From NCBI RefSeq assembly GCF_020360975.1, contig NW_025408681.1, positions 1,736,001-1,800,000 on the forward strand: a stretch of DNA of 64,000 nt, given 5' to 3'. Numbering within the stretch: the stretch's first letter is position 1; each line of letters starts with the position of its first letter. Made by a program: the position numbers and the translations under genes. Below the pieces are notes generated by a model that worked only from the letters and a program-made list of their open reading frames with translations, did not search any database and was not told the DNA's origin. This stretch comes from Hirsutella rhossiliensis (Eukaryota > Ascomycota > Sordariomycetes > Hypocreales > Ophiocordycipitaceae). Positions 1 through 11,800 of this stretch are shown here, piece by piece.

Positions 1-1600
1 CACATTCTCGCCGCTCGGACAGTCGCCAACCTCGTCAAATCCTCACTCGGTCCCCGAGGCCTCGACAAGATCCTCATCTCCCCCGATGGCGACATCACCG
101 TGACCAACGACGGAGCGACCATCATGCAACAGATGGAGATTAGCAACCACGTCGCCAAACTGCTTGTCGAGCTGTCAAAGTCCCAGGACGACGAGATTGG
201 CGACGGCACCACTGGTGTCGTCGTCCTGGCCGGCGCCATGTTGGAGCAAGCGGCCGACTTGATCGACAAGGGCATCCACCCCATCCGAATCGCAGACGGT
301 TACGATCAGGCTTGCGACATTGCCATTGCAGAATTGGACAGGATCTCCGACACCATCGACTTCACGAAGGATGAAAAGTCCAACCTAGTCAAGGTCGCAC
401 GAACTAGCCTGGGCAGCAAGATCGTCTCCAAGGCCCACGACCAATTCGCAAACATCGCTGTCGACGCCGTCCTGTCTGTGGCCGACTTGGAGCGAAAGGA
501 CGTTGATTTTGAGCTGATCAAGGTGGACGGCAAAGTCGGCGGGGCTCTGGAAGATACACTTCTCGTCCAAGGCGTCATTGTGGACAAGGACTTTTCCCAT
601 CCGCAGATGCCATCGGAAATCCGAGACGCCAAGATTGCCATTCTCACGTGTGCGTTCGAGCCGCCCAAGCCCAAGACGAAACACCATCTCGATATCACGA
701 GCGTCGAGGAGTTTAAGAAACTGCAAAACTACGAGAGGGAGAAGTTTATCGAGATGATTCAGCAAATCAAGGACACTGGCGCCAACCTGGCCATTTGCCA
801 GTGGGGCTTTGACGACGAGGCCAACCATCTCTTGCTCCAGAACAAGCTCCCGGCTGTGCGGTGGGTTGGCGGGCCCGAGATTGAGCTGATAGCGATCGCG
901 ACGAATGGCCGGATAGTGCCGCGTTTCGAGGATTTGAAGACGGAGAAGCTCGGCAAGGCTGGCGTTGTGCGGGAAATGACGTTTGGCACTACGAGGGAGA
1001 AGATGCTGGTCATCGAGGAATGCGCCAATACACGCGCCGTGACGGTATTTGTCCGCGGAAGCAACAAGATGGTTGGTGGCCGCTCTCCCCTGCTTTCCAA
1101 GCAATCCGCGCCCCTTATTCTGACCCTGAGCACTTCAGATCATCGACGAGGCTAAGAGATCGCTGCACGACGCCCTGTGTGTCGTGCGGAACTTGGTTCG
1201 CGACAACCGAGTAGTCTACGGCGGCGGTGCGGCTGAGATTGCGTGCTCGCTTGCCGTCGAAGACGCCGCGGTCAAGACGCCTGGCCTGGAGCAGTACGCT
1301 ATGCGTGCCTTTTCCGAGGCGCTGGATGCTGTGCCAATGGCTCTGGCCGAGAACAGTGGCCTCAACTCCATCGCAACGCTGGCCGAGGTGAAGAGCCAAC
1401 AGGTCAAGGCAGGGCCGAGCGGCCGGGGCAAGCTCGGCGTTGACTGCATGGGTCGGGGCAACAACGATATGAAGTCGGCTTTCGTCATCGACCCGCTGAT
1501 TGGCAAGAAGCAACAACTGCAGCTGGCGACGCAACTCTGCCGCATGGTGTTGAAGGTGAACAATGTCATTGTATCTGGTGTGGATGACAATGACTTTTAG
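1..1600 (+). CDS. cct5: T-complex protein 1 subunit epsilon (CCT5), 5'-partial
   Basis: Subunit of the cytosolic group II chaperonin TRiC/CCT, which folds actin, tubulin and other proteins in an ATP-dependent cycle. The reading frame is open from the first base of the window, so the N-terminus (probably about 40-60 residues) lies outside. Two exons are visible: 1-1071 and 1139-1600, split by a 67-nt intron (donor GTTGGT, a CTGAC branch-like site, acceptor CAG) in phase 0. Together they give 510 residues. Visible family motifs are [11 protein letters not shown] and [15 protein letters not shown] (ATP binding and hydrolysis) near the start, VRGSNKM at the exon junction, and [16 protein letters not shown] plus the C-terminal ending GVDDNDF. 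The epsilon assignment rests on the overall pattern, including the KHHLDI segment and that tail; another CCT subunit is less likely. The intron is missed if the frame is read straight through to the stop at 1155. Confidence 0.93.
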
Positions 1601-2484
1601 AGGGCCAGGAGACGGCGAGGATAGATGGGGATTATACCAAAAACATGCGAGAGGGAATAGAAGCTGCGTGTATCCCGTGCTCGAGCTCCAGCGCGAAGCT
1701 CGTTTCCAACACAGAACCAGAGCACACACGTCCGTTCGGTGGCGTACTGCGGCGAAGCTGACGAGACTTGGAGCTCGGTTTATCTCGTCGAATGGCCAGT
1801 CTGCTTAGCGCAAGCCACGGTAAATACCGGTGAATAGAAGACAGGATCAAGGCCGCCTTATTGCTGCTCACTGTGGCATCGTCCGGTTCATGATGACAGG
1901 TCCGATTTAAACCGCGCCGAGTTGCGCCGGGCCGTGCGGACTCGCATGCGTCTCGACTTGAAACTTGCATCATATCTGAGTATCTTATTCGGGTGAAGTG
2001 ACAAGAAGATAATAGAATGCATGGGCCACACCGAGACTCGGCAGGGCTGGACTCATCTCGGTCATGTTCGGCAGGCACTCGTTCATGCAGTAGGGAACGA
2101 GAAGCGAGAACCTCCAGAGGAACTACAGATTCAGGTTGGTAAGCAGCTGGCGGCAAGACTGTCCGCGCGGTCCTCGTCGCCGACGTTGCGAGACGCTCGT
2201 GCAGATCGTTGGATGGCAGTGCAGCTCGGACAAGGGACGAAGAGCGCCACTGCGGCTGATAAGGCTGACGGCCACGTTGTAGGGCGCTTGCTACCCCAGG
2301 CGGACGGGGACCCCGTGGGAAAGCCGGCCACGGGAGCGGTGACCGCTGTCCTCCTTGGGGGCCGTTCTGAAGGGATCCGGGCCACGACGACGCTGACTGG
2401 AGGGAGTCAGGGATGCAAGAGGGCCCTGTAATGACACAGCAAGGATGAGGATGCTGATGATGATGATGCGGGATGTTGGAGGAG

Positions 2485-2510
2485 TGGTCCCGAACAGTCA
2501 GTCGGGACCA
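2485..2510. repeat. Perfect 9-bp inverted repeat (hairpin)
   Basis: TGGTCCCGA at 2485-2493 is followed by an 8-nt loop and its exact reverse complement TCGGGACCA at 2502-2510. It lies about 0.9 kb downstream of cct5. Whether it is transcribed or functional is unknown. Confidence 0.7.
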
Positions 2511-3600
2511 CAAAGCGGCAGCATCACCGACGACTTACATATACGCACGTGGGGAGGCCGGCCCTTGGCGCCGACGACTCTGTGCTGCCGGTGAGTTCTC
2601 CGTATAGTGGGTGGAAGGATGGTCAGGTCTATATTGGGAATTTAAGCTGGACCGGCTTGGGTGTGAGGCGCATTCGGGTGGATGCTCATATCTGGATTCA
2701 ATGAAGACATGAAGGAGTGCTTGCAGATAGATGCAAACGGATTTTGGACGATGCGCTCGCTTTCGTGGGGAACCATTATTAGGCTCGAGGCCCTTGGACG
2801 TTAAAGAGGCACAGATTCACGGGGTAAGCCACCGAGTATGCCATTGTCGGTAGGCCCTTTCCCCTTTCTTATTCACTTATATCCTCTGTATTCTACAAGT
2901 TCGGCACACCGACTCGTGCTAAGGATCCCCGCTCGCGCAATGGACGGTAATGCTGAGCCAAGAAGCCGGCCAACTAAGAAGGAAAGAGGGGGGTGCGTCG
3001 ACGGCATTGGTGTTGAGTCACAACTGGCCACGGCCCGCGGGAAAAGGGGGGGCTGATGGGCCAGCAAGGCGGGTTGCAGCGCAGAAGCTTCTCAGGCGGC
3101 CAGGGGGGGAAGGGATGCGCACTCCCCCTCCCTCGCCTTTTCTCTCCCTATCTTTTCTATTTTCTCGGCTCTCTATTTTAATACATTTTCTTTTTGCTTT
3201 GTTCATTTTTCTTTAAAATGTTGCCTGCTTGTTGGATTGGACGCTGACGGATAGCCGTCTGTCGATGCCGGCGGATGTCGATGCGATTCTGCACGCCTGT
3301 TTTCTCTGGGAACATGGCCAAATTCAATGCAGGGGCCGTCTTGTTGATCAACAGTGGATTCCACAGCGAGGGAGGTGAGGGAAACAAATAACATTAGAGC
3401 AAAAAAAAAGGACGGGGTAAAGGAAAGGCGAAACCAGGGCGAGGGCAATCCCACGGAGTCGGCGGAGCAAACAGCCCAAGGAGTTGTACAGAAGAGTAAA
3501 ACATTTTGAATTAAGAAAATAAAGAAAATGAAATGTTTATCGCCCATTAATCATTATTCTTCATTATTGTTTTCTTGTCGCGCTTTATTCCCATTTGCCT

Positions 3601-3632
<32 letters not shown>

Positions 3633-3681
3633 CCAACACCACTAACACCACCACCACCACCACCACCACCACCACCACCAC
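3601..3681. repeat. Compound CAG / CAC trinucleotide microsatellite
   Basis: Ten perfect CAG units (3601-3630) pass through a short imperfect CAC-rich link into about twelve CAC units (to 3681). It creates runs of alanine, serine, threonine, proline or glycine in several spurious frames, none of which look like real proteins. Confidence 0.9.
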
Positions 3682-4756
3682 GGCGGACGAGAAAAGCAGC
3701 TCGACGGCCCCCAAAAACGGCCGTCCGGCCTTCAGTAGTCCGGCTTTCTACATATCCTGATAGATGCATACAGCAGCCATACACGGCGCTGCTCACCGCC
3801 AGCCCTTTAGCTGCATCTCCCCCCTTTCTGCGCCTTGTCTTGACGGTCATCTGCCAGATGATTGCTGAGCTGGCATCCCACCCTCCTCTGACTCTCACCC
3901 ACACTCGCACCCATCCATCAGCCTCGTCGACCAATCTCCTGGCTTCCCGGGCGGCGCTTGATTGACAGGGAAAACTCTTGTTCCCCCTCCCTTTGTTGCT
4001 TGTCTTGTGCCTGTGCCTGTGCCTGTCGTGTTTCATTTGCGTCCTAAGATTCGTGTACAGTACTCGGGAGACTTGTCTACACGACTCTCTTCCTTTGCTC
4101 TATTCCCATCTCCCTCCCTATCCCTTTTCGATATACCAAAACTGGAAATGTCTTGAACTATCATTCATTGTTTTATTCTCCTCGAATTTGTTTTTCTCGC
4201 AAGAGGCCGTGCCAACGCCGCTCGACGCCGCATCGACAAGGCCGACTCGGAGAGATTCATCATCCCCTCTCTGTCCCAGCCCTCCTTTCCCGTCCATCCC
4301 TTCCATCCATCCGCTCGGATGCCACGCCTCGGGTCACGTCCAGCGCCGACCTGCGGCTCACCTCACCTGCCGCGGCCCGCCGCCAATCAGGGCGATGAGG
4401 GGGTCACGAACTCGCCGTGAGCTCACCCTCGGCCACCCATCGCTCCGGAGTCGTGTGGACAGACACGAGCGGCAGAGAGACGAAGAAAAGAAAAGAGATG
4501 GACCTGACACGGCGTGCCCCGATGTCTTGGCCGGCCGGGGACTGGTACATACAGCCAGACGGGGAGTGTTGGTAGAGTCTAACCCCGAGAAGCGGAGCGA
4601 CCGATCCAGAGATATAACGTAGATGGACTTGGCCCGCATGGAATCCCAAAACACATGCAATTCACATCAGATCACACAGCGGGGAGGCCGGTCCCTCTCG
4701 ACGGACCCTCACGCACGGGGATTCCCACGAGGCAGTATCAAGTGTTGTGGTATGCT

Positions 4757-4788
<32 letters not shown>

Positions 4789-4825
4789 CGTGTGTGTGTG
4801 TGTGTGTATGGTGTGCGTGTGTCGT
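4757..4825. repeat. TA/TG dinucleotide microsatellite
   Basis: A run of TA repeats changes into a long, slightly interrupted run of TG repeats ending near 4825. Simple-sequence repeat in non-coding DNA. Confidence 0.9.
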
Positions 4826-5325
4826 GTCCCTGAAGGTCATGGTCAAGTTGCGTTGCGCTGCGTGTGCGTGTGGACGGGAGCGAGTGCCCGGCCAGAGCGG
4901 ACCAACGCAACCGCCAGTGCGCCGCCGTCGAATCATCCAGGTTCCTCGGAGGGCCCCCGTTACAACGGCTGGTCGGGATGCCACTTTGGGCCTCCTCGAT
5001 TCCCCCATGTCCATCATTCGTGCATGGCCGTCGCACCGGCTTTGGTGCGGTGCCGTGTCGTCGAGTGCCCGGACAGGCAGACAGACGCAGAGACAGAGCG
5101 TGTATGTATTCGTGCTGTATCCACACATACATACACACATACATGCACGCCATGCTCGCATCTCGTTCACTTGCTTGGCCGTCTCCGATTGCTTCTTCGC
5201 TTGCAGTCCGTTTTGTGTCTCCCTCCCGTTGCCGCCGACACGAGGCCTGTCGCGGCCGAATCATACACATCCCCTCACACCAGCCCTCCTGTCTTTGCCC
5301 ACATGCCGCGCACAAATGCCACTGA

Positions 5326-5337
5326 CTTACATGTAAG
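5326..5337. repeat. 12-bp perfect palindrome
   Basis: CTTACATGTAAG reads identically on both strands. It sits in non-coding DNA about 1.4 kb upstream of the CHY zinc-finger gene and could be a dimeric factor site, but nothing else supports this. Confidence 0.5.
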
Positions 5338-6736
5338 CACAAGTCATGACGGGAATATACAGTCAGGCGCCCGTGCCTATAGTACTAGACTGTCCTTACC
5401 GCATGCCATGTGTGGATGTGTGTATGTATGCCCATATGACGGACCTGAACCCATCGGTGCGATGTGTAACTTATCTGCAAGCAGACGGCCATCCCACCCC
5501 CTATTCCGCTGCCGACCAAGATGCAGCGGTGCAACTCTTTTGTTGTCAGTATAACTATTCGGAGGTATTGGCTGTACGGCTTGGGGGCGCGCAACCAACC
5601 CGGCGTTGAAGGAATCCATCCAGGCGGCCTGCTTTCCGGCCGTTGTGTAACCCCAGTCATGGCCTCTCACCCGCCGTCTCACGGGAAGAAAACGGGGGTA
5701 AGACAAGGAAGAAGAGAGGGAGAAGAAAGACTGGACAACTTGGCCACTGCAAGTCTCATCTCGACACCTCAAAGCGAGCCGAGTGGACGCCACGACTGAT
5801 AAGAACTGCACGGCGTTCCGACTTCACCTCACCGTCCAAGAGACAGAGGTCTTTCTGCGCGCGTATGACAGTTGCCAGTCTCTGCTGGAGGGAGTCATTG
5901 TTCGTTGTGCCGCAGCGGAGATCCCTGAGGCTTCTCGTATCGCTGAATGCAGGCCTCGATGAAGCAAGTCCGGCGGACGAGTACCCGATCATTCACCTTG
6001 CCTGGAAGTGTCTGTCATATCGGCTCGTTGAGGACAGCGATCTCGGACTCTGCCTGCCGAGAAAGACGGGGCCGCTGTTGGTTTGAGACTGCAAGGCTGC
6101 AAAGTGATGGAGCTGAGTATAGGACGGTGCCTCGTGTGCTCCAGCTGATCTAGCCTTGTAATCTGACGTTCGTAGGCCCGGGCAAGGACGGGTTATTGGT
6201 CCGGGGTATGCGGGGGATCCTAGGAGATGCTATGAGCTCGAAGTCTGCGGGATCAAAGAGCAAGGTGAGCACAGAACAGGCGACGATACTGGCCCGACGT
6301 CGCATAGAATTTGCAGTTCCATCCGTCCATGTCAATAAGCTGAGCCAGGTGAGGCTCACGACAGATTGCTAGCGTAGAGCTTTCGGCCTACCCGGTAGTG
6401 TATTCGACGCAAGCTTGAGATATCGTCGAATAAACGTCAGTTTATCCAAGGAAACAGTCATGGAGGTGACTCACATGAAGCCATCCAGAGACGGTGGTGA
6501 CTCAGACTGTGACTATGGAGCTAAACAGAGCCCCACGTCAGCTCGCCACTAACTGACTCCTTGGCAATCAACTCCATCGTCGACTTCTCATCGCCCGCTG
6601 CCTCTCCTTCCCTCTTCGTATTCTCTCATCTGTTGATTTCACCTTTCATTTTTTCTCCTTCTTCCTTGTTGATTTCCTCGTCTCCAATCCCCCGCACCTC
6701 TCGACGATATCGTATTCTCCCAGGCCGTCTCAAGGG

Positions 6737-8821
6737 ATGATTGCCTTCAAGCCGCAGCCCAACGACGCCTCGGCGCGGACGCGCGGGCAGGCAGTGCGTG
6801 AGCCGTCAGCCTCGCGCGTCGTGGCACGGCCGATGCCCGAATCGCAGGCTCAGGATCCGCGCGGATACCAGATGGAGCAGCTGAGGAAGCGATTCGCACC
6901 TCAAGAGGCCACTGCCGACGACGGCGCCACCTCGTTCCTCTTCAAGCTCCGCCCTTCTGACCCGGATTTTCCCTTTGAGCTGGCCTATCTTGACTGCGAC
7001 CTGCGCGTCCCCGAGCCCTATCCGGAGCAGCGGCCCGAGCTGCGCGTCAGGAACAGCAACATCCCGAGGGGCTTTGGCATCAATATCGAGCGTGGATGGC
7101 AGAGGCTCGCCGACGAGAGACGAGACGCTACGCTCCTGGCACTTGTTCACGCGCTGGATAAAAACCTCGAGAGCTTCCTGTCTGAGCAAAAGGCGGAAAC
7201 GGTCAAATTCGTCGCCTTCAAGGACACGAGGCACCTTGCGCTGAGGCAGACCGAAGAGCCAACGCCCGCTACGTCCGAACAGCCCAAGCCAGCGCCCGAG
7301 AAACCGCCACCATCCAAGCCGTACATGGCCCTAGAATCCTTCACGAGGGACCAAGTCGCCGCGGCCAAGGCTCGGAGGGCTCAGGAGGTGCGCCAACTCG
7401 AGGCGCGCATGGGCAGACTGCCTCGGTTTCGGCGGTCGGCCGACGGCGTCGTCTTCACCGTACCCATCGAGCCCAAGCGGCGGTCTGAGCTCTGCACAGG
7501 GCTCCGATCCGTCAACAGCATGCATCTCATTGTGCCGCTGCTGTATCCGCTTCAGCAGCTGCGCATCCAGCTGAACGAGGCCGACGCAGCCGACGCAGAC
7601 CCCGTAGAGGAGCTGTTTGCGGACAAGGCAGTCGAGCAGAAGCACATGTCACTGACCAGCCACGTCAACTATCTCGTTCAGAATCTCGTCGTTCTGGACA
7701 AGCAAGCCCAGGCTTCGGCACTAGAGGCCGAGGAGCTGATAGTGCCGCAGCCGCCCCAAGGAGCTCCGGTCGCCGCAGCTCCCGGACCGTCGGGTCACGC
7801 GACTTCTGAAATCAAGAGCCACGTTAAAGTCATCCCGCGGCCTCCAGAATGGAGCGTCTGTCACGAGGGTGACGAATCTGATGAGAGCTCTTCCGATACG
7901 GAAGAAGAAGACGAGCCCGAGGGAGGCGTCATGCTGCAGGACGCGGAAGCGGCGCTCGCCGAGAATGCCAAAGGAAATGATGGGGCGCAAAGAGGGACCA
8001 TGGTGACGCTGCCGTCGGTCGATCTGCACGGGATCGAGCTGCTTCAAATCTCCATCCTCAGCATCAGTGTCAAATGCGGACGATGCAAGACGACCAACGA
8101 GCTGACGGGCCTCAAGCCTGGGGCGGACAGGATGTCGAGCTGCAGCAAGTGCGCGACGCCGCTGGGGGCCAGCTTCAGCCCGGAGCTGGTCCACGCCCAC
8201 TCGACGCTGGCCGGCTTCGTCGACGTGACGGGCGCCAAGGTGGCCGACATGCTGCCGAGCACGTTTGTGCCGACGTGCGGGCGGTGCTCGACGGCGAGCC
8301 CGGGCCTGGTGTCTGTCAGGGGCGAGACGGTGACCAACGTATGCCGCGAGTGCCACGCCAAGTTCACCTTTAAAGTGCCCGAGGTCAAGTTCCTCGCCGT
8401 CTCGCCCGGGCCGGACCCGGCGTCTGTGGGGCCGCGACAACGGCGGTCGGACAAGAAGCAGCTAGGCCTCCACGCCGGCGAGCAGCTGCCGGACCGAGGC
8501 GCGTGCCGCCATTACCGCAAGTCGTACCGGTGGTTCCGCTTCTCCTGCTGCCAGCGGGTGCACGCGTGCGACCGGTGCCACGATGAGGCCGAGGACCACG
8601 CCAACGAGTGGGCGAGTCGCATGATCTGCGGGTGGTGCAGCCGCGAACAGCGCTTCGCCGTTGAGGCCTGCGGCTTCTGCGGCCGGGCCGTCGTCGGCCG
8701 CAAGGGCAGTGGGTTCTGGGAGGGCGGCAAGGGGACGAGGGACCAGCGGATGATGAGTAGGAAGGATCCGCGCAAGCACAAGAGGCTGGGCGGGTCGCAG
8801 GCCGCCGCCAGCAACAAGTAG
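6737..8821 (+). CDS. CHY-type zinc finger domain protein
   Basis: Single-exon gene of 694 codons. Residues 1-45 are polar and probably disordered. Residues about 45-165 form an RWD-like alpha/beta region (FKLRPSDPDFPFELAYLDCDLRVPEPYPEQRPEL). A second mixed region follows to about 330, then an acidic stretch near residues 375-400 (DESDESSSDTEEEDE). The C-terminal half has two zinc-ribbon-like modules starting at the CGRC motifs at residues 447 and 514, each closed by a second CxxC pair. The last part, about residues 588-655, is a CHY zinc finger: CRHYRKSYRWFRFSCC, then CDRCHDEAEDH, CGWC and CGFC. CHY fingers occur in plant and animal E3 ligases (RCHY1 type) and in yeast Hot13 of the mitochondrial intermembrane space. 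This protein has no RING finger and is much longer than Hot13, so its function is unknown. The ATG at 6737 follows a CT-rich leader. Confidence 0.85.
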   Translation: MIAFKPQPNDASARTRGQAVREPSASRVVARPMPESQAQDPRGYQMEQLRKRFAPQEATADDGATSFLFKLRPSDPDFPFELAYLDCDLRVPEPYPEQRPELRVRNSNIPRGFGINIERGWQRLADERRDATLLALVHALDKNLESFLSEQKAETVKFVAFKDTRHLALRQTEEPTPATSEQPKPAPEKPPPSKPYMALESFTRDQVAAAKARRAQEVRQLEARMGRLPRFRRSADGVVFTVPIEPKRRSELCTGLRSVNSMHLIVPLLYPLQQLRIQLNEADAADADPVEELFADKAVEQKHMSLTSHVNYLVQNLVVLDKQAQASALEAEELIVPQPPQGAPVAAAPGPSGHATSEIKSHVKVIPRPPEWSVCHEGDESDESSSDTEEEDEPEGGVMLQDAEAALAENAKGNDGAQRGTMVTLPSVDLHGIELLQISILSISVKCGRCKTTNELTGLKPGADRMSSCSKCATPLGASFSPELVHAHSTLAGFVDVTGAKVADMLPSTFVPTCGRCSTASPGLVSVRGETVTNVCRECHAKFTFKVPEVKFLAVSPGPDPASVGPRQRRSDKKQLGLHAGEQLPDRGACRHYRKSYRWFRFSCCQRVHACDRCHDEAEDHANEWASRMICGWCSREQRFAVEACGFCGRAVVGRKGSGFWEGGKGTRDQRMMSRKDPRKHKRLGGSQAAASNK

Positions 8822-11800
8822 CTTTGGCAACGATAAGATGGATGATGACGATGATGAAGCACGAGAGGGCGACAGCGGGCCACCGATGCGGCCGGCCGGG
8901 GCACTCGTGACTGCGTCCGCAGCTGTGGTGGCGCCACTGGGATAACAACTCATGTCCCGAATCCTCCTTCTCTCTATCTATGCTCTCGATCGCCCTTCTC
9001 CCGACGTACAATACATGGGGACACGGGGACAGATATGGTGACCGTGTTACAGACACCAGGCAACGTGGAGAGGCATGGACCAGACGGCCACGTCCTATCG
9101 GCTCAGCGCCGCCCTATGCAAGCTCGCTCGTGCACCGTCGACGATGCAAGCGCAGACGTGCTTCACAGGGCGCAACAGCTCATATGAAACCGTGACGGCG
9201 GCTGCTACCTACCACCGCCCATTCAGCACATGCATCCGCACAGAGAACCGAGCCCTCGTGTTTGCACATGCATGTGTCCCTCGGACGCATCCTCTCACTG
9301 ACGCGGTCTCGCGTTCCATGCCCGTTATGCTGTTTTACACGTTCCCTCGGACAGTTTGGATACGGAGCGAAGCAATCGACCCGACATGTGCGACGTAAGA
9401 CAGGTCAGCCTCACCGAGTCCCCTAGACGAGACCGGCAAGGATGCCGGGACAAGGCCGTCAGCCCAGGCTCACGACGCCTCTTTACATGGCAGCATGGTA
9501 CCGGCAGTGGGTGAATGGATGGCGGTGGCTGCCATGTGACCCGTCTACCCGCCGGCAGGGCGTCTATTCGCTCCGCACGCAGTTGCATTGCGCAGCTGGG
9601 TGAGACGATACAGAATCCTTAGAAATCTATGTCGTTCACGTGCGGCCCAGGGCAGGGGTATCGGGTTCAGGCGTGCGCATCTCGATCCCATTCCCACCTC
9701 CTGTGTTGCGCAAGCCGGTGCTGACCTGCGTCAAGACGAGAACGTGACTATTGGCAAGGCAGCGTAAGAGGAGAGGAGAAAGGAGAAAGGGGGCCTCGAT
9801 CTTTGCTGTTGGCGAATGGAGCTTCGGCGCTTAGAGAGACAGGTGTGGCGTTTGGGTGCTGAGATGATCGCTTGGAAGCGCGGGTGAGTGGTTGATGGAC
9901 AGCCAACAGCTTTACATGTTCTTCTCTGCTCCGTATTCTAGTAAATCCACCATGATGATGAAAAAGAATTTAAGTGAATAGTGATGGTGGATATATTGAA
10001 ATAAAAAAAGTAATTAATTGATCGATATTTGATGTAATGGATTCAGTTACTTGGTTCGCTCCCCCACCGTCAAACGCCTCGACGAATGACTTCACCCTCT
10101 TCCCATGTCACCAGAGGCACAGCCAACACCGCCCATGCTTGTCCCACGGGGAAGCGATTTCGTCTGTCTGGAGAGAGCCAACAGCCGTGTGCATCCTTGC
10201 TGTTGGCTGCCCCTCCAACCGTCACTTCCCCTATCCTTTGCCTTCCTTTTGCTGCTGCTCCCTAGACCGCCGGCAAGTCTTTCGTCGGGCGGACGTCTCT
10301 CCTGGCATGGCGGACCCCTACCCCGGTGTTGAGGAGACGGGGCCGTCAGCTGGGCCCGGCACGCTCCCATCACGGGGGTGCCAGGGTGCTTACTGACGGC
10401 TGCCTGCAGCGGTTGGGCAGTTAGCCTTACCCTTCTGTGACGAGTTCGTCCGAAGAACAGGATGGACGACGATGGATAGAGCGGGGATGCAGGCATGCCA
10501 TCGCCCCTGGGAAGGGGGGGACTGAGATCCGGCACATGCTGCATGTACGCTTGCAGCATGCATTCTCTGGCTTGGAAAGGCTGGTCTACGCAGGGCTCGT
10601 GGGGGGGTTTTGCATCAGTCACCATCACTTCGTGTTTTTGCTGACGGAGATGTAGGTCAAGCTGCTTGAGAGGGGGAGCAAGATGTAGATAGTTGGATGG
10701 CGGTCGAGGCAGAGCGGACACGGACCGCGCCGTTGTCGTTGCCACTGTACGCGTGACGGCCAGTGTCCAGCATCTCCATTGTGCGAGATACAGTGAGAGT
10801 GAGCGTTTTGCCAGGCGGTGTGCCCATTGGTGGCTAATGGCGGACTGTCTTGGGGGACTGTCTTGGGACGGCGATGCCGTTCGCTCTCGACTGGGCATGA
10901 TGGCCATGCCGTCTGATGTCTGGACGCGGTTGGTAGGGTCGATCACGGTTCGCCACCCGTCACCAAGACTCGAGATTGCGGTAACGATGGACATGCGGTT
11001 GGATCTCGAGATGACAAGCCTGGCCCCGTTGGAAGCCAGGCAAGGAATTGGCGTGGGGGTTTAGAGCCTGAATCCGGGTGCTGGCCTTCCCGCGATCCCT
11101 CTCTCCAGTCTGCCCTCGCGTCTCCTCCTTCTGACTACTGGACCGGTACTAAACGTCTCGTTTTGGGCCAGGACCAACACGCGTCCCGTACGTGGGTGTG
11201 CTTCCTCGTCAGCATCGAGTCCCCACAAGTGGCCAGCAGCATCTTCCGGGGCGGAGGTTTGTGCATGTTGGTCGAGCAACAAACCCGGCGCAGGCGGGGC
11301 ACAAATAGGGGAGAGAGCTCTCGAGGTTCGAGGCCTTGGGGCGTGGAGCTGCCGTGGCCAACGCGGCTTAGATGGCCCTCCGCGTGGCACTACTGCACTA
11401 CAGCTGAGTTAGTTATCCGACTCCTCGCCTGCGCATGTCTTGGGCTGAGGAGAAGGCTTACTCTGGTCCGTGGATCAGCAACGGGCCTGCCAACGGGACG
11501 GGAACATGAGGAGGCGCCGTGACTGACTGGCAGACACCCTCTTGCATTCCGCGGGGGCCAAGTCGCCTCGACGACGCGCGTGGGATGAATCCCGAACGAC
11601 TGCACGGAGCTTATTCATGTCTGCATTCGATCGGAGCTTAATTGACTGCTGAGTCCACCTGGACGTGCAGCCCGCTTGGCCATATTCCTCGGAAAGTGAC
11701 GGGGACCCTGGACAAAGAGAGATGGAGAGAGCGTGTGTGTACGGATACGAGGGTTGAGTAATTATACAGTAATGCGGTAAAAGACGGTGAAGGCGCGCCT

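Larger units (their letters stand above)
1601..6736. other. Intergenic stretch without a recognisable gene
   Basis: About 5.1 kb between cct5 and the CHY zinc-finger gene. It carries a 9-bp hairpin at 2485-2510, CAG and CAC microsatellites at 3601-3681, a TA/TG microsatellite near 4757-4825, a 12-bp palindrome at 5326-5337, and a strongly pyrimidine-rich tract at about 6590-6730 directly before the next start codon, as is common in fungal promoters and 5' leaders. Open frames here (for example on the minus strand at 1632-2513) are low in complexity and match no family I know. Confidence 0.6.

Noticed and set aside
1632..2513. Minus-strand open frame of 293 codons
   Set aside because: Composition is proline/arginine/serine-rich without any motif; it overlaps the cct5 3' flank and a hairpin. 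Likely a chance frame in GC-rich DNA.
3528..4036. Open frames with polyalanine, polyproline, polythreonine or polyglycine
   Set aside because: They are read-outs of the CAG/CAC microsatellite in different frames, on both strands at once.
4623..5554. Long plus-strand open frames (237 and 299 codons)
   Set aside because: They run through the TA/TG microsatellite, overlap in two frames and show no domain.
10092..10994. Minus-strand open frame of 300 codons
   Set aside because: No recognisable motif, biased composition, and open frames on the other strand over the same bases; probably chance.
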